From NCBI GenBank assembly GCA_964035545.1, contig OZ037769.1:3379001-3443000 (forward strand): a stretch of DNA of 64,000 nt, given 5' to 3'. Of the stretch, positions 39,946 to 57,065 are shown one piece after another. A program made the translations under genes and the position numbers. Under the pieces are notes generated by a model, which did not search any database, had not been told where the DNA came from, and worked only from the letters and a program-made list of their open reading frames with translations. This DNA comes from Bugula neritina (lineage: Eukaryota; Bryozoa; Gymnolaemata; Cheilostomatida; Bugulidae). Numbering within the stretch: the stretch's first letter is position 1; every line of letters begins with the position of its first letter.

Positions 39946-40858
39946 CTTGTGATCACTTGTTTCTAAATGAAGATCCCAGTTAAACTAAGAGAGTGCAACA
40001 GAATCGTCTATTACTAAAATATGACACATGAAAATGTAAACTTAACAAACATGAATGTTATAACATCGTATTTAACAATATTTCATGTAGACTAGTGTAC
40101 CTAATATATGCAAGTAATAACACAACTGATAAGTCGTTTTATGAAAACACAACCAATGCATATACTAAAAACATAGTTTTAAATTAAGTATGCTCCACCG
40201 CAACACCTGTTATCAAATAAATGAGATTATGGTGCAATTTGGAACAATATTCCAAATTTGAGTGAAAAGCATAAATTTTTGTAAGTACCAGCCAAATATC
40301 ATTTAACTATTTCTATTAGTACTACACGTACATGTACAACAACAATATAGTTCAGATTCAAATTCTAAACTAAATAAACTGTTGACGGCACTATGAAATA
40401 ATATAATAATTATATTAAGCATCAACCAGTGTTAGAATGAAAACCTTTACTAAGGGCAAGTATCATTATATCAGTCTAAGTCTACAGTTAGAAGTTTGAG
40501 TCATTTTGAGTTAATGACCTGATTTATTTTCTGTAAAGTTTGAGCTGGTACTGATATTTTGATAATGCTAGTATGAGTAAAATCAAAATATAAATAGTAA
40601 ACTTCATATCAATATAAATATGGCTAAAGAATTGAAAAAATTTCGTTGCCGAGTGGCCAGCGCCAGGCTGACACTGACACTACAGCGACGCCGACAGTGA
40701 GACTCACACCCAGAGTCAGCGAGAGTGAGTGGAACTGACGGCTGTCATAGTGATAGTGTTGTAGATTCGCACAAATATACCATGTCCTTGTTTTATTTTA
40801 GAGTTATATTCCCTCGCACACGTTTCTTTTTTTGTTGTTGTTATTATTATTATATGTA

Positions 40859-40978
40859 AACCGAGACTCGTGCGAAGTCGGAGCCCGAAGACGCGATATC
40901 GGAGGGGCCTGCCCGAGATCGGGCAGGTCTTCCTCCGATGTCGGTCGGCGGAACTCCGACGTTCGCACGAGTTTCGGT
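40859..40978. repeat. GC-rich long hairpin inside the LTR
   Basis: Outer arms of about 25 bp (40859-40883 and 40954-40978, around ACTCGTGCGAA and TTCGCACGAGT) enclose a nested stem ATATCGGAGG/CCTCCGATGT and a perfect inner stem CCTGCCCG/CGGGCAGG with loop AGAT (40908-40927). Far more GC-rich than its surroundings. Confidence 0.9.
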
Positions 40979-40993
40979 CCCTCATTAAGTGGC

Positions 40994-41004
40994 GGGAATT
41001 TCCC
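40994..41004. promoter_or_regulatory. kappaB-type palindrome beside the LTR TATA box
   Basis: GGGAATTTCCC is a perfect match to the symmetric Rel/NF-kappaB site, 2 bp upstream of TATATAAG in the solo LTR and about 1 kb upstream of the Schlafen-like start. Binding is inferred. Confidence 0.5.
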
Positions 41005-42233
41005 CCTATATAAGTACGAAGTTTTTCTAAAGCAATTCATTCTTATACTGGAGCTCGACACAGTCAGAAGAAATAAATACTCATATATTCATTTTGAATC
41101 AAGACTCTTTATTTCCATCACAATAACTGGCATGCAGACTACTAGTCTATTCTTATAATCCACAAAATCACAACAATAGATAACAACGTACACGCCGTAA
41201 CGTCTGATTCGCAATAAAAAATTAGTTATATGTATATTATCAATGTAAAACATCAGCTAAATATTTTAATAATACTTACTTGATATTTTAACAATAACTC
41301 ACATTAGAGTTGCCAGTTGGTAAAAACGCAGTGATCTTTACTGGAGGCGAGGGTGATTTGAATGAAAATTGACAGCCCTGTGAACCGTTAGCCTGTGGTC
41401 TATATCAATGTTAACAAAATAATATTGAGATTGGATGAACGATATTTTCAATTCATTTCATTGATAACAAACCTCTCTGATTCAGCTGACGATTTACAGC
41501 TAATTAAAACAGCTGACCAAATAATTTTATTTTAAATATTTTATATATGTTATCATTTGTTTAAATTTAATAACGTCTGCTCCAATTAAAAACATGCTTT
41601 TGTTTTACACTTGTTTAACGACTTTTTTAAAGCTATTTCTTTAAATGTTTCCGGTTTAGTAGTTATGCAACTGTAAAAAAGAAATTTACTAAAAGATAAA
41701 TATTAACTATCGTTTATTCATACCCGTACTAATTTAGACTCTAGAGCATTCAATTATTTATAAAATTTACTAAGCTGATCGTGTTGCCATTATTTTTTGT
41801 GACAAGGTCACATTGCTGTCTGGTTTTTATTGTGTTAAGATCAGTAATGATATTTAAATTTTCTAAGTCTATCACTATGAAAAATGGTAGATTTAGAAGT
41901 AAAATTTTAATTTTTGGCATCACCTCCATGATAAACTTCAAAATTATTCTTTGTGTAAATTTTTAATCTGGATGGTTTTTTGTTTTACACTAATTTTAAT
42001 TTCAGTGACACATTTTGATTTTCATGCCGCAAGTCATTTGCATTGAGCATTGTTAGTGTTCTCTTCAATATATCTTCATACTTTCAAAGTCTTTTTTGCT
42101 GATAAAATATCTATGTGGTCTATTTTAAAATAGTCTTTTAGGTTATTTTCGTTAAAAATATAAAATGCCTTAACCCCAACAATGTATAATACATCAATTA
42201 ATATTTATCTCATATGAATTTTCTAGGTAGGCA

Positions 42234-45200
42234 ATGGATGACAGTGATGGTCAAACGCTCCTGTTAACTGGAGGCTCTGGTTATGTGGCCAGCGTCATCT
42301 TACAGAAGTTTTGTAAGAAATATAAGGCTGATTCATCAAACAGGAAGCTACCAGGATTGGAGAAAATCTCCAGGGTTGTTCTTGTTGACAAATTTGCTTC
42401 TTCTATTAATGAAGAGGATTTCACTGTTCCTGTGCAAAGTTTTCAGGTAACATTTTTTCTTTTGGTTTTTTTATTCTGTAACTGTTTCTACTGAATGTAC
42501 CCACTCACTGACATAAAAGTGTTAGTAAGGATCTATCTATTATAACTCTATGAATACCTTCAATTAGTTAATATTGTTTAAACAGATGTTATAAACAGGG
42601 GGCAGCCATGGTCGGTCTAGGGGTTAGAGTTTTTGGCTTAGCAAACACGGAGTCATGGGTTCAAACCCCAGTAAAAGCCATTGGTGATGTTAGGAAGAAC
42701 ATCCAGTCATCATTGCTCCTATGCCCCATCTGAATAAGTCCTTAGCCCGCTTTGAAAAAACACCATTCCAACAGGGGTTTCTCACAGGGATGGCGACTAT
42801 AAACTTGAGTGAGTTAAGTTTAAACAGATGTTGTTTCTGTTTGATTTAGGGAGATATAACTAATCTTGACTTCCTAAGCAAAGTATTTGCTGGAGCCGAT
42901 GTGGTGTATCACTTGGCTTCTTATGGGATGTCCGGCAGAGAACAGGTGGGAGCTTTAGTTATCTCTTGATACTTCAGAGTTGAGTTTATAACACTGAGTT
43001 AACAGAGCTTTTCAAATTGCTTAACTTTTTTTATTTATATGTTATCTGTATTAACTTGTCGCATTTTCATCTAAAATGTCAAAAATAAAAATTAGGTACA
43101 TAGAGAAATTTCAGTTTCACCTTTGACCTTTGGCCAATCTATAGGAGAGAAAGTTAAAGTGGGAGAATTATACTTATCTGGATTGGTTGTTATTTCAAGT
43201 TTGCCTTCAGTCATTAACTCTGCTGTTACACTGAAATGTTATTATTCTGGATGCTGTTCTTTTAGCTTCACAATGAAATGATTTGGAAAGTGAATGTTGA
43301 AGGAACTAGGAATGTTATTGAAGGTGAGAAGATAACTCTTAATTAAGTTTAAAAGCACCTGTGTGTATAAGAATATTTATTTTTCTATTTCAAAATTCTG
43401 TAATTGTTTCACTGCTTGATATTAAGGAAGGTTTTCTTATAAGTTTAGAGATCAAATAATTTTCTTTGAATTTTTCTCAACACTTGGAATAATTTTGGAG
43501 TTGTCTGTAGCCTGTAGGCAGAACAACGTCAAGTCTCTGATATTCACCAGCACCTTCAATGTGGTCTTTGGTGGCCAAAGGATTGAAGATGGAGATGAAA
43601 CACTTCCATATTTTGATTCAACTGAGGTATTACATTGCTTAGTTTATTGATGATTTTCAGTTGCAGAAAAGCATTTGAAATAACAAAATAGTATAAGCCT
43701 TTGCTTTTGGCACATTAGTTGTTTTAACCAAAAGCTGAGATATTATTTTTACAAACTTTTTTTCAAGAAATGTTAACTTTAAAATGGATGTTAGTATAGC
43801 ACTACTATACTTACTATATAGATGTGTCACTTTAATAATTAAACATAAAGTCAAAAAGGAAAAGGTGACAATATATTATTTTCTATTACTAAAAATGTAT
43901 AAATTTACCATTTTGTATATGGTGTATAAATGGTTATAGAGGAGCTGGGATAATTATGGAAACTCAAAAGCCGTTGCGGAAAAATTAGTTCTACAGGTTA
44001 ACAATACTCTAACAGCAAATGGCACAACTACTATAAGTACGTGTGTACTCAGACTAGCTGGTATTTATGGGCCCAGAGAGAGGAGGCATATCCCAAGGGT
44101 ATTTATTTATTCACATTTTTTTCATAGCTTTGTTGCGCTCAGGTTGTAACTAAGTTACTACTATGCAATAAAATGTTAACATAAGCTTAAAATCATGAGG
44201 CATTCATATAAAATGTTGTACTGTAAATTCATTTTAGATTTTCATACTGTCTTAGCAATAAATTGAGTAAATAAGGAAACATTTGTAAGCCGCAGATTAA
44301 ATGAAGATGTTAATTAGTGGCACAATTCAATCTCAAATATTGCTATGCGAGGAGTAGCAGTAGGGTTTAATAACAATTATTATGCTATAATATAACACTA
44401 TAAATTAATATAATACATAGTGTAATATGTATTATAATACTAGGATACAGATGACTATAAAAGTGTTTGTAACAAATCTAAAACTCATTAGTTAATTGAA
44501 TAAATATTCTTAACTACAGAGTTATCTTCTCCTTGAATATCCATTTTAAAAATTTTTTTTACTTCGTGACAAAAGTGCGTTATGCTTTCTCAATTATCAC
44601 TCAGAAGTTTTCTAACCATTTCTTAGAAAGTTCTGCATGGGATAAGATGTATACGAGAAAGATATAACGATATTATAACGCTGTGTAAAAGTATTTATTA
44701 GATGTATTGAGATATCATTTATAATTCATGATGCATTACTTAAAAAATTGACTCTTCCACATTATAAAACATTTTTGATACCCATGTATTTGTGCTGTTA
44801 GATTTGGTATATATCATAAGCCTTCTATTAACAGGGTGGAAAAAACCCAGAGGTGTAACCTAATTTATAACAGGTTGAAATTGTGCTTTCTTACTGCATG
44901 ACATGTTCCGGGTTTTTCCAACAGTTTGTCTAAGAGAAAGCAGCATTGATATGTTTTCTATGGTTTATCTGTTTTACCTGCAGGTTGTGAAGGCCATGAA
45001 ACAGGGCATGTTTCTCTTTACATACGGGGACAATCCTATAGTAGAGTTTGTACATGTAGAAAATGTGGTGCAGGCTTTAGTACAGGCTCAGTACTCACTC
45101 ACCCATTCCAACTCTGTTGCTGTAAGTTTAATCAAACTGACTCATACCAACTCTGTTGCTGTAAGTATATTCAAACTGACTCATACCAACTCTATTGTTG

Positions 45201-47117
45201 TAAGTATATTCAAAATGACCCATTCCAACTCTGTTGCTGTAAGTATATTCAAAATGACCCATTCCAACTCTGTTGCTGTAAGTTTATTCAAACTGACTCA
45301 TATCAACTCTGTTGCTGTAAGTATATTCAAACTGACTCATACCAACTCTGTTGCTGTAAGTACATCTAGAATGACCGTACGTTAACTCGAACTGTCTGTT
45401 TTATATCCAGGCTGGAAAGGCATACTTTATTTCCGATGGCAAACCAGTGAATAATTTCGAATTCTTTCGACCATTGGTAAGACATGAAACAATTTTATTG
45501 GTGAATGTTTTATTTCTGTGAAACTTATTTTAGGCTAAAGTAGACAATTAACATTTAATGAAAGATAAATGAAAATCGATGCATTTTCTATCAAAGATTA
45601 AAGTTTTGAGAATGTCCATAAAGTGCAGATTAGTAATTAATAAAATTGATGTGTATTTTTTGTAGTTTTTCTAGCTGAAGGTTCATCGCTATTTTTAGTT
45701 CAATTTGTTTTGTAAATTTATTTTAGACAGAGGCACTAGATGTACCCTTCCCTAAAATATCTGTACCAATGTGGCTGGTTTACTTCATAGGTGGGTGTCT
45801 GTTTCCACCTCTCAGTGCATTATTCATGGTGATGGTATATTTGCTCTGCATTGCTCCATGTGGTTTTGACGAATTGTGACATGGAATTAACTTATATGTA
45901 CTGACCTTGTATTACTTTATACTAACCCTGTATTACTTTATACTAAACATGTACTGCTTTATACTAAATATGTACTACTTTATACTAAATATGTACTACT
46001 TTACGTATAATCCCATGTAGCTTTACATTGTAATATTGCACACACTAACTCAGTATTCCTCATTTCATCTTCGTTTGTGATCAGTACTACATACAGTCGG
46101 ACTCTTAATTTAGCAAAAAACACTGAACTACCAAACTTGTAGGAGTTATCATATCTTAGGAGTTATTACCTTTTATGGGTCAATAGTTTATTTGGTAGTA
46201 AGATCATTACACAATTCATACTGTCCTTTCAACTATCAGTGTAATATCTACATATTTTGTTTTGTGCTCTTTTTCTGTCCTCTTGTGTTTATTGAGTATT
46301 GAGTGAATGCTAAAGCTTAAAATTGTTGAATATATTGTTGACCTCATCATGGCTTTTGTTTTCAGCTTACATTATTGAAATAGTTTATGGATTGGTTCAC
46401 AACTTCTACGACTTCCAGCCGTTACTTTGCCGAGCTGAGGTGAGTAGTGCATCAACAGAATACTCCTTGCCGTTGAGTTTTGTCATTTTATTGTTCACTT
46501 AATTACAATTCTAATATTCATCCAAGTTTTTCTTCTTGTTGTTCATTGCATCATATTCTTAGTAATAGTTTTAATGTTCTATCTGTAGTTTAAATGATTG
46601 AAAAGTCCACAGATTTAACTTTTTATTTCTCTATTTTTAACTTTTTATTTCTCTATTTTTAATGTTTTATTTCTCTATTTTTAATGTTTTATTTCTCTAT
46701 TTTTAATGTTTTATTTCTCTATTTTTAATGTTTTACTTCTCTATTTTCGATAAATTTTTTGCATTTATATTATATTGTTTTATTTCCCTATATTTAATAT
46801 TTTATTTCTTTCTATTTTATTGTTTCATTTTTCTAAATTCGCTGTTTTGTTTGGGGTTTTTTATATTTAATGTTTTGTTTCCCCAGGTGTATAAAACTGG
46901 ACAGACGCACTACTTCAGTATAGAAAAAGCTAGGAAAGACTTGAACTATGAGCCTCAGTTCCAAAACGACATGCATACTGTGTCGGAGGAGTACAAGACC
47001 CCACCTACCAACAGTATGAAAAAGCATGGGACCAGCTGCTCTAGTATATTCATTAGCATAGTTTTATGTATTCTGATATTTAGCCTTATCATGTCTCTAT
47101 TACCAACAGCTGGTTGA
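42234..47117 (+). CDS. SDR42E1: SDR42E1-like 3-beta-HSD-type short-chain dehydrogenase
   Basis: Ten exons: 42234-42446, 42850-42945, 43266-43323, 43511-43626, 43940-44098, 44984-45121, 45411-45476, 45727-45790, 46366-46439, 46887-47117, giving 404 residues (human about 393). An extended SDR: nucleotide-binding TGGSGYVAS (third Gly of TGGxGxxG is Ala), GDITNLD, VVYHLASYGM, catalytic YGNSK (YxxxK) with upstream FTSTFNVVFGG, RLAGIYGPRERRHIPR, VEFVHVENVV, YFISDGKPVNNFEFFRPL. A hydrophobic segment WLVYFIAYIIEIVYGLVH and a C-terminal anchor SIFISIVLCILIFSLIMSLL suggest ER membrane attachment. The family oxidises sterol-type hydroxyls with NAD(P); the substrate here is unknown. Exon 6 ends in a 39-bp repeat that multiplies its splice donor. 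Confidence 0.93.
42591..42817 (+). repeat. Full-length tRNA-derived SINE with target duplication
   Basis: 227 bp flanked by a perfect 15-bp direct repeat GTTTAAACAGATGTT (42576-42590 and 42818-42832). The head has box A-like GGTCTAGGGGTTAGAG and box B GGGTTCAAACCCC; the body is shared with 8302-8930. Intron 1 of the SDR42E1-like gene. Confidence 0.92.
45083..45361. repeat. 39-bp minisatellite copying an exon end and its splice donor, 7 units
   Basis: Each unit contains CCAACTCTGTTGCT|GTAAGT. Donors fall at 45122, 45161, 45200, 45239, 45278, 45317 and 45356, an exact 39-bp period. The exon frame stays open through all of them as LTHTNSVAVSIFK-type units and closes at 45383-45385. Confidence 0.95.
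45895..46010. repeat. Short tandem repeat, about 20 bp (TACTTTATACTAAATATG)
   Basis: About five diverged units in intron 8 of the SDR42E1-like gene, roughly 100 bp after the donor of exon 45727-45790. Confidence 0.8.
46612..46745. repeat. Tandem repeat, about 23 bp (TTTTTAATGTTTTATTTCTC)
   Basis: Five to six T-rich units upstream of the last SDR42E1-like exon, forming much of its polypyrimidine context. Confidence 0.88.
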
Positions 47118-48460
47118 AGTAAACAGAGTCAGTTAACTAACCTAATCAATGATGGAAACACTCAACTTTTTAAGAAATTTTTGTTTTCAAGTCTACACAT
47201 ATAATTTTTTAGGCAAACCATTTTACTTTCACATTCAGTTCAAAAAAACTGCAAATGTACTGTTTTTTACTGGCGATTTGGGAAAATTTATCTACGTACT
47301 GTAAAACGTGTTATGATCTTATAGCATATTATGAAATACCTGCTTTGTGATTGCGTAAAGTGTAAAGCTTTCCTTAGCTACAGGGTAGTAGATTTAGCTA
47401 TATCATAGCTTCACACCAGGTTTTTATGTTTGACAGTTTGTATCTTTCTAAACGCAAAGTTTTTTTCTCATTGCTTACTATGGCTAAGTAATTGCACAGT
47501 TTATTTAATGTATTTCAATTACTACTGGGCAATATTAAAGTAAAATATCAACGATTGCTTTTGTCTAATAGGTTAGCTATATTATTACATTGTCAATGAT
47601 GTCAATTAGTATTACATTCACCATATTTTTGTCATTGTACTGTATGTGTGTTTGTTAGTAGTTGTAGTTTCCTGTGATAAGACAACTCTGCATACCAGTG
47701 TTTTGTTGCCATCACTGCAGTTTGGTTCTCATCTTGTCTTTCATCATCTCATTGAGCTCTATAATAATTATTTCTGTATAAAACTATTTATTAAAATAAT
47801 ATATTATACCTTCATTTTACTTCCTAAAATGCGGAATTTTTACCAGCTAAGCTAATTTTTACCAGCTAAGCTGTGCCGAAACTCACTTAGAAAAACAAAC
47901 TATTTGCAGTTGAACTTTTAGCTATAATTAATATTCTTTGCTATACCAACTGCACATGTAGGCTGCAGTTTAAAATAGATAGTAATTATAATTTGTCTGA
48001 GGAAGCAAAGTATGTATAAAATCATATAGCTCAAGATTTTAATGGCACCTTTAGCTAAATTCTGTGATGTGATAACTTACTATTGTGGTGTCTATCACCC
48101 CCCCCCCCCTTCTTTACATAGCATAAACTTTCTGTACATAGACTCAGATACATAGTTTTAAAGATATTTATTTTATTCTTAGCAATACCTTTAATAGGCT
48201 TTTGAAACAATTATTAGAGTATTCTGAAATAACATTTAGTGCTGAGCTGATGATTGAAATGTCACCATCTTACACAAACTAGTCATTTTCAACTCCTGCT
48301 TTTAATACTAAGATTTAGTGTATCTGGTGGTATTCTTGTATTTTGGTTGCTTTGTAAATCTATAATTATTTGTGAAAGGTAATAACATATAAATAGTATT
48401 ACATTGCTTTGCCTACTTGTATTGAATCACTAAATTAGAAACTGGTTCTCTTATCAACCG
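47118..48460. other. 3' UTR and intergenic sequence
   Basis: AT-rich. A poly-C run at about 48099-48108 is the only notable tract. No exon seen. Confidence 0.5.
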
Positions 48461-48533
48461 GGTCTTGCGGTGTAGTGGTTATCACATCTGCTTAACACGC
48501 AGAAGGTCATGGGTTCGAAACCCATCAAGACCT
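48461..48533 (+). tRNA. tRNA-Val (anticodon AAC)
   Basis: Perfect 7-bp acceptor GGTCTTG/CAAGACC, D arm GGTGTAGTGGTTATCAC, anticodon stem TCTGC/GCAGA with loop TTAACAC (AAC reads GUU, valine), T arm GGGTTCGAAACCC and discriminator T. No intron. A run of T follows at 48535-48541 as the Pol III stop. Confidence 0.96.
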
Positions 48534-48541
48534 AATTTTTT

Positions 48542-49623
48542 TCATTCTCATAACATAACATGCTTTTCAATTTTTTTCTCACAATTTATTTTTCTAAAAT
48601 TACTGTAATAAGAAAGGGTATTTTAATGCGTAAACCAATAAAATTGAGACTATTTTCACACAAAGGAGGTCTTGAATATGCCTAGTGTAGAACAGTAGTG
48701 TGGAAAGTTTAGTTAAAGCATGCATCATTTTAATTCTTCTGTAGGTAGGCTACTGTGTCATACCATTTTATGAAACGTAAGCTTATTATGTAAAACTGTT
48801 ATGTGATCACAAATTTCTTATTTTTCAAGAAATATTAAGTTTGCTTTGTTGGGGAAAACAAAAAATAAGAAGAGTAGATATAATGAGTTCAACCAAGTGA
48901 TCGAGTTATTATCTTCAGCAATATCTTGAAAAAGTTGATTCCAAATTAGAATGTGCTGCAGCAGTGCTGATACTGTAAAAGCTACAAAATACCGTTTTCA
49001 ATTTTGTATAGTTATCAATAATTTTCAATTTAATTTAATGTTATATGTAGGTCAGACAATGCAGATGAGATTGACTGTGGCTTACAGCTACATAATTTAT
49101 TGGAGTTTATTACTGAAGGATGAGGTCTTTATTGGTGGTAATTTTTGTTATGACTTTATTTTCATACACATTTTTTACTTCCCATGGCTGATAAGATAAC
49201 TCTTAGCTGTGTTGTTGGTAAAAACTGAAAGTCAAGCGTGTTCAGTTCTTTATTAATTGACGTCTTCATGCAAACAATAACATCTGTTGGTTTACATGCC
49301 TTTCGTTTAATGCTTTATATACCTTTACATAAAAACTGTTATTCACTTTTACTACTCCTCTGGAGCTAAATGTGGGTACTAATTTTACAAATATCTATTC
49401 TGGTCTTAAACTTTTTTGAAAAAAAAATTTAATTTTGCTGATAAAACTTGTATCCAGTGTTTAGCTTATATCTATCAACATTTGTGTACTACAATTACAT
49501 TATATTACACTTGCAGTTATAGTAATTATACTTCATTTAAATACTTATATTATTTTAGGTATTGGTAATTATACAAACTGTGTATAGCTTGTATGTTCTA
49601 AGTATTTCACTATTCTATTTTAG
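48542..49623. other. Intergenic region upstream of the FAD oxidase
   Basis: No exon recognised. TTTTAG directly precedes the FAD oxidase ATG, so that gene has a non-coding first exon somewhere here that I could not place. Confidence 0.5.
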
Positions 49624-55475
<5,852 letters not shown>

Positions 55476-57065
55476 GAGAAAGTCATAATATTGCAAGTTA
55501 CATGCTTAATATTTGGCATTCCTTAGTGTGAGTAGATAACTCCACAAATAAAATATTATCAACTTATTTTGGTAATTTGATGTACTTGGACATTTTATTG
55601 TCACAAATAACTATAATGTATACACCATAATCTTTAGATTCTGTTGGGGCACGCAAAACATCAGTTTCCAATTATTTACGAGTTAAATTTAATAGCAAAT
55701 TTCTTCATTCTCTTCAAATTATAAAAGGTTCTTTCAGCATTTATTTTCAAAAAAATCAGTTTTAATAAGGATAGCCTACCAATCTTTCTTGCAATTTGTT
55801 CTTAAGTTGGAAGCTACTAACTTTTAGCAAAATGAAAAATAATTATGGTGCTGAAATTGTATAAATCTTTTTTAAATTAATAACCAGGAGAGCAAGTCTA
55901 GCTCTGGACATTTATAGAGGCTAATGAGTAAATTGCAAAAAAGTTTGTAAGTCAAATCAACTGCCAGATTTGCCATGTTACTATTATTTTCTTACATGGT
56001 TATTTTTCAAGTGTGACACATTATTACATCACCCAAACAAAAGTCTTCTGGCAAACCTAGTTAGCTAGAACATGCATCTTATAATTTGTAACTTTGGTGA
56101 TATCCCATAACTTATAATTTTGACTAGGTGTTAGCTGCATAGAAACTATAAAGAACTCCATCAACAGAAGGAAAACTTTTACCGATCAATTTAAGAATAG
56201 CAGTCTTTCCTACCTCTAACTTTCTAAGACTGATGCACAAAACAACACAGACAAGGTTAGGTTGCAATGCGTAGAAAGCAAGAGACAACTGGGTGTACGA
56301 GTTTGAGATTACAGAACTTGTCAGTTTGAATATTTTATTTAATAGAAAAATATTTTCTAAGCATGAAAAGAGTTTTAAGTAAAATTCTAATACACCAGTT
56401 GAGTTAAATTGCTAAGACTCTGTTTGCAAACTGATCACATCTATAACAAATAGTTACAATGACTATTTTCAATGGAGGTAAAAATAAAATTTTGTAAATT
56501 TTCATAATAGTTTCCTATACTAAGTCAAGTAGTTTATTCCTAAAAGTACAGCACTTAAATAAAAACACCGTAGCATAGAAAATAGAGTAAAATACCATCA
56601 ATTGGCCACAGAAACATCAGCTGCAATTTAATTGGAACAAAAGAATTCTATTAAGACACACAAAGAAACATTTGTCAATAAGACTCATCAACAAAATACT
56701 GAAATATGCGGGTCTAAAACATGAGCCATAGAAAGATTAGGTTTTCAGTAGAATGAGAGTTCTCAGTCTAACGTAGCATTAGTTCTTACTCTTCTCCAGG
56801 ATATCACAACAACTAAGTTTAGCTGCAGATCCAAACAAGCTACGCAGTTTTAACAGGTAATTATTTGCTCAATTACAACTTACTATTCAACCACAAGGCA
56901 AATCTCACTTTGTTTTTGAGATTAGACTTTTAGTAAGCTCACTTGTTATTGGTCAAACTAAACTTTTGTCAACATTGATTGGTTAGTGACTAGTTGAACA
57001 GCTACAGAGTGTATAGATATGACAAAGATTCATTGGAGTATCAGTTCATCAGATCACTAATACGT
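55476..57065. other. Convergent 3' region, FAD oxidase and PKA regulatory subunit
   Basis: AT-rich spacer with both 3' UTRs. No gene or mobile element recognised. Confidence 0.5.

Larger units (their letters stand above)
40757..41175 (+). mobile_element. Solo LTR of an LTR retrotransposon
   Basis: 419 bp starting TGTTGTAG and ending ATCACAACA (inverted TGTTGT/ACAACA ends), flanked by the 4-bp direct repeat ATAG (40753-40756 and 41176-41179). Inside are TATATAAG (41007-41014) and AATAAA (41072-41077) about 60 bp downstream, the usual U3-R layout. GGGAATTTCCC lies just before the TATA box. No gag/pol or second LTR is nearby, so it is probably a recombination remnant. The superfamily cannot be named. 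Confidence 0.8.
39946..42233. other. Divergent region, Schlafen-like and SDR42E1-like genes
   Basis: Contains the solo LTR at 40757-41175 and a more GC-rich stretch (about 40640-40750) just before it. An acceptor TTCTAG at 42223-42228, just before the SDR start, shows that gene has an upstream 5' UTR exon, not located. Confidence 0.5.

Noticed and set aside
40716-41158. Arg-rich open frames over the GC-rich block on both strands
   Set aside because: They arise from the palindromic hairpin and flanks of the solo LTR; no splice structure or family similarity.
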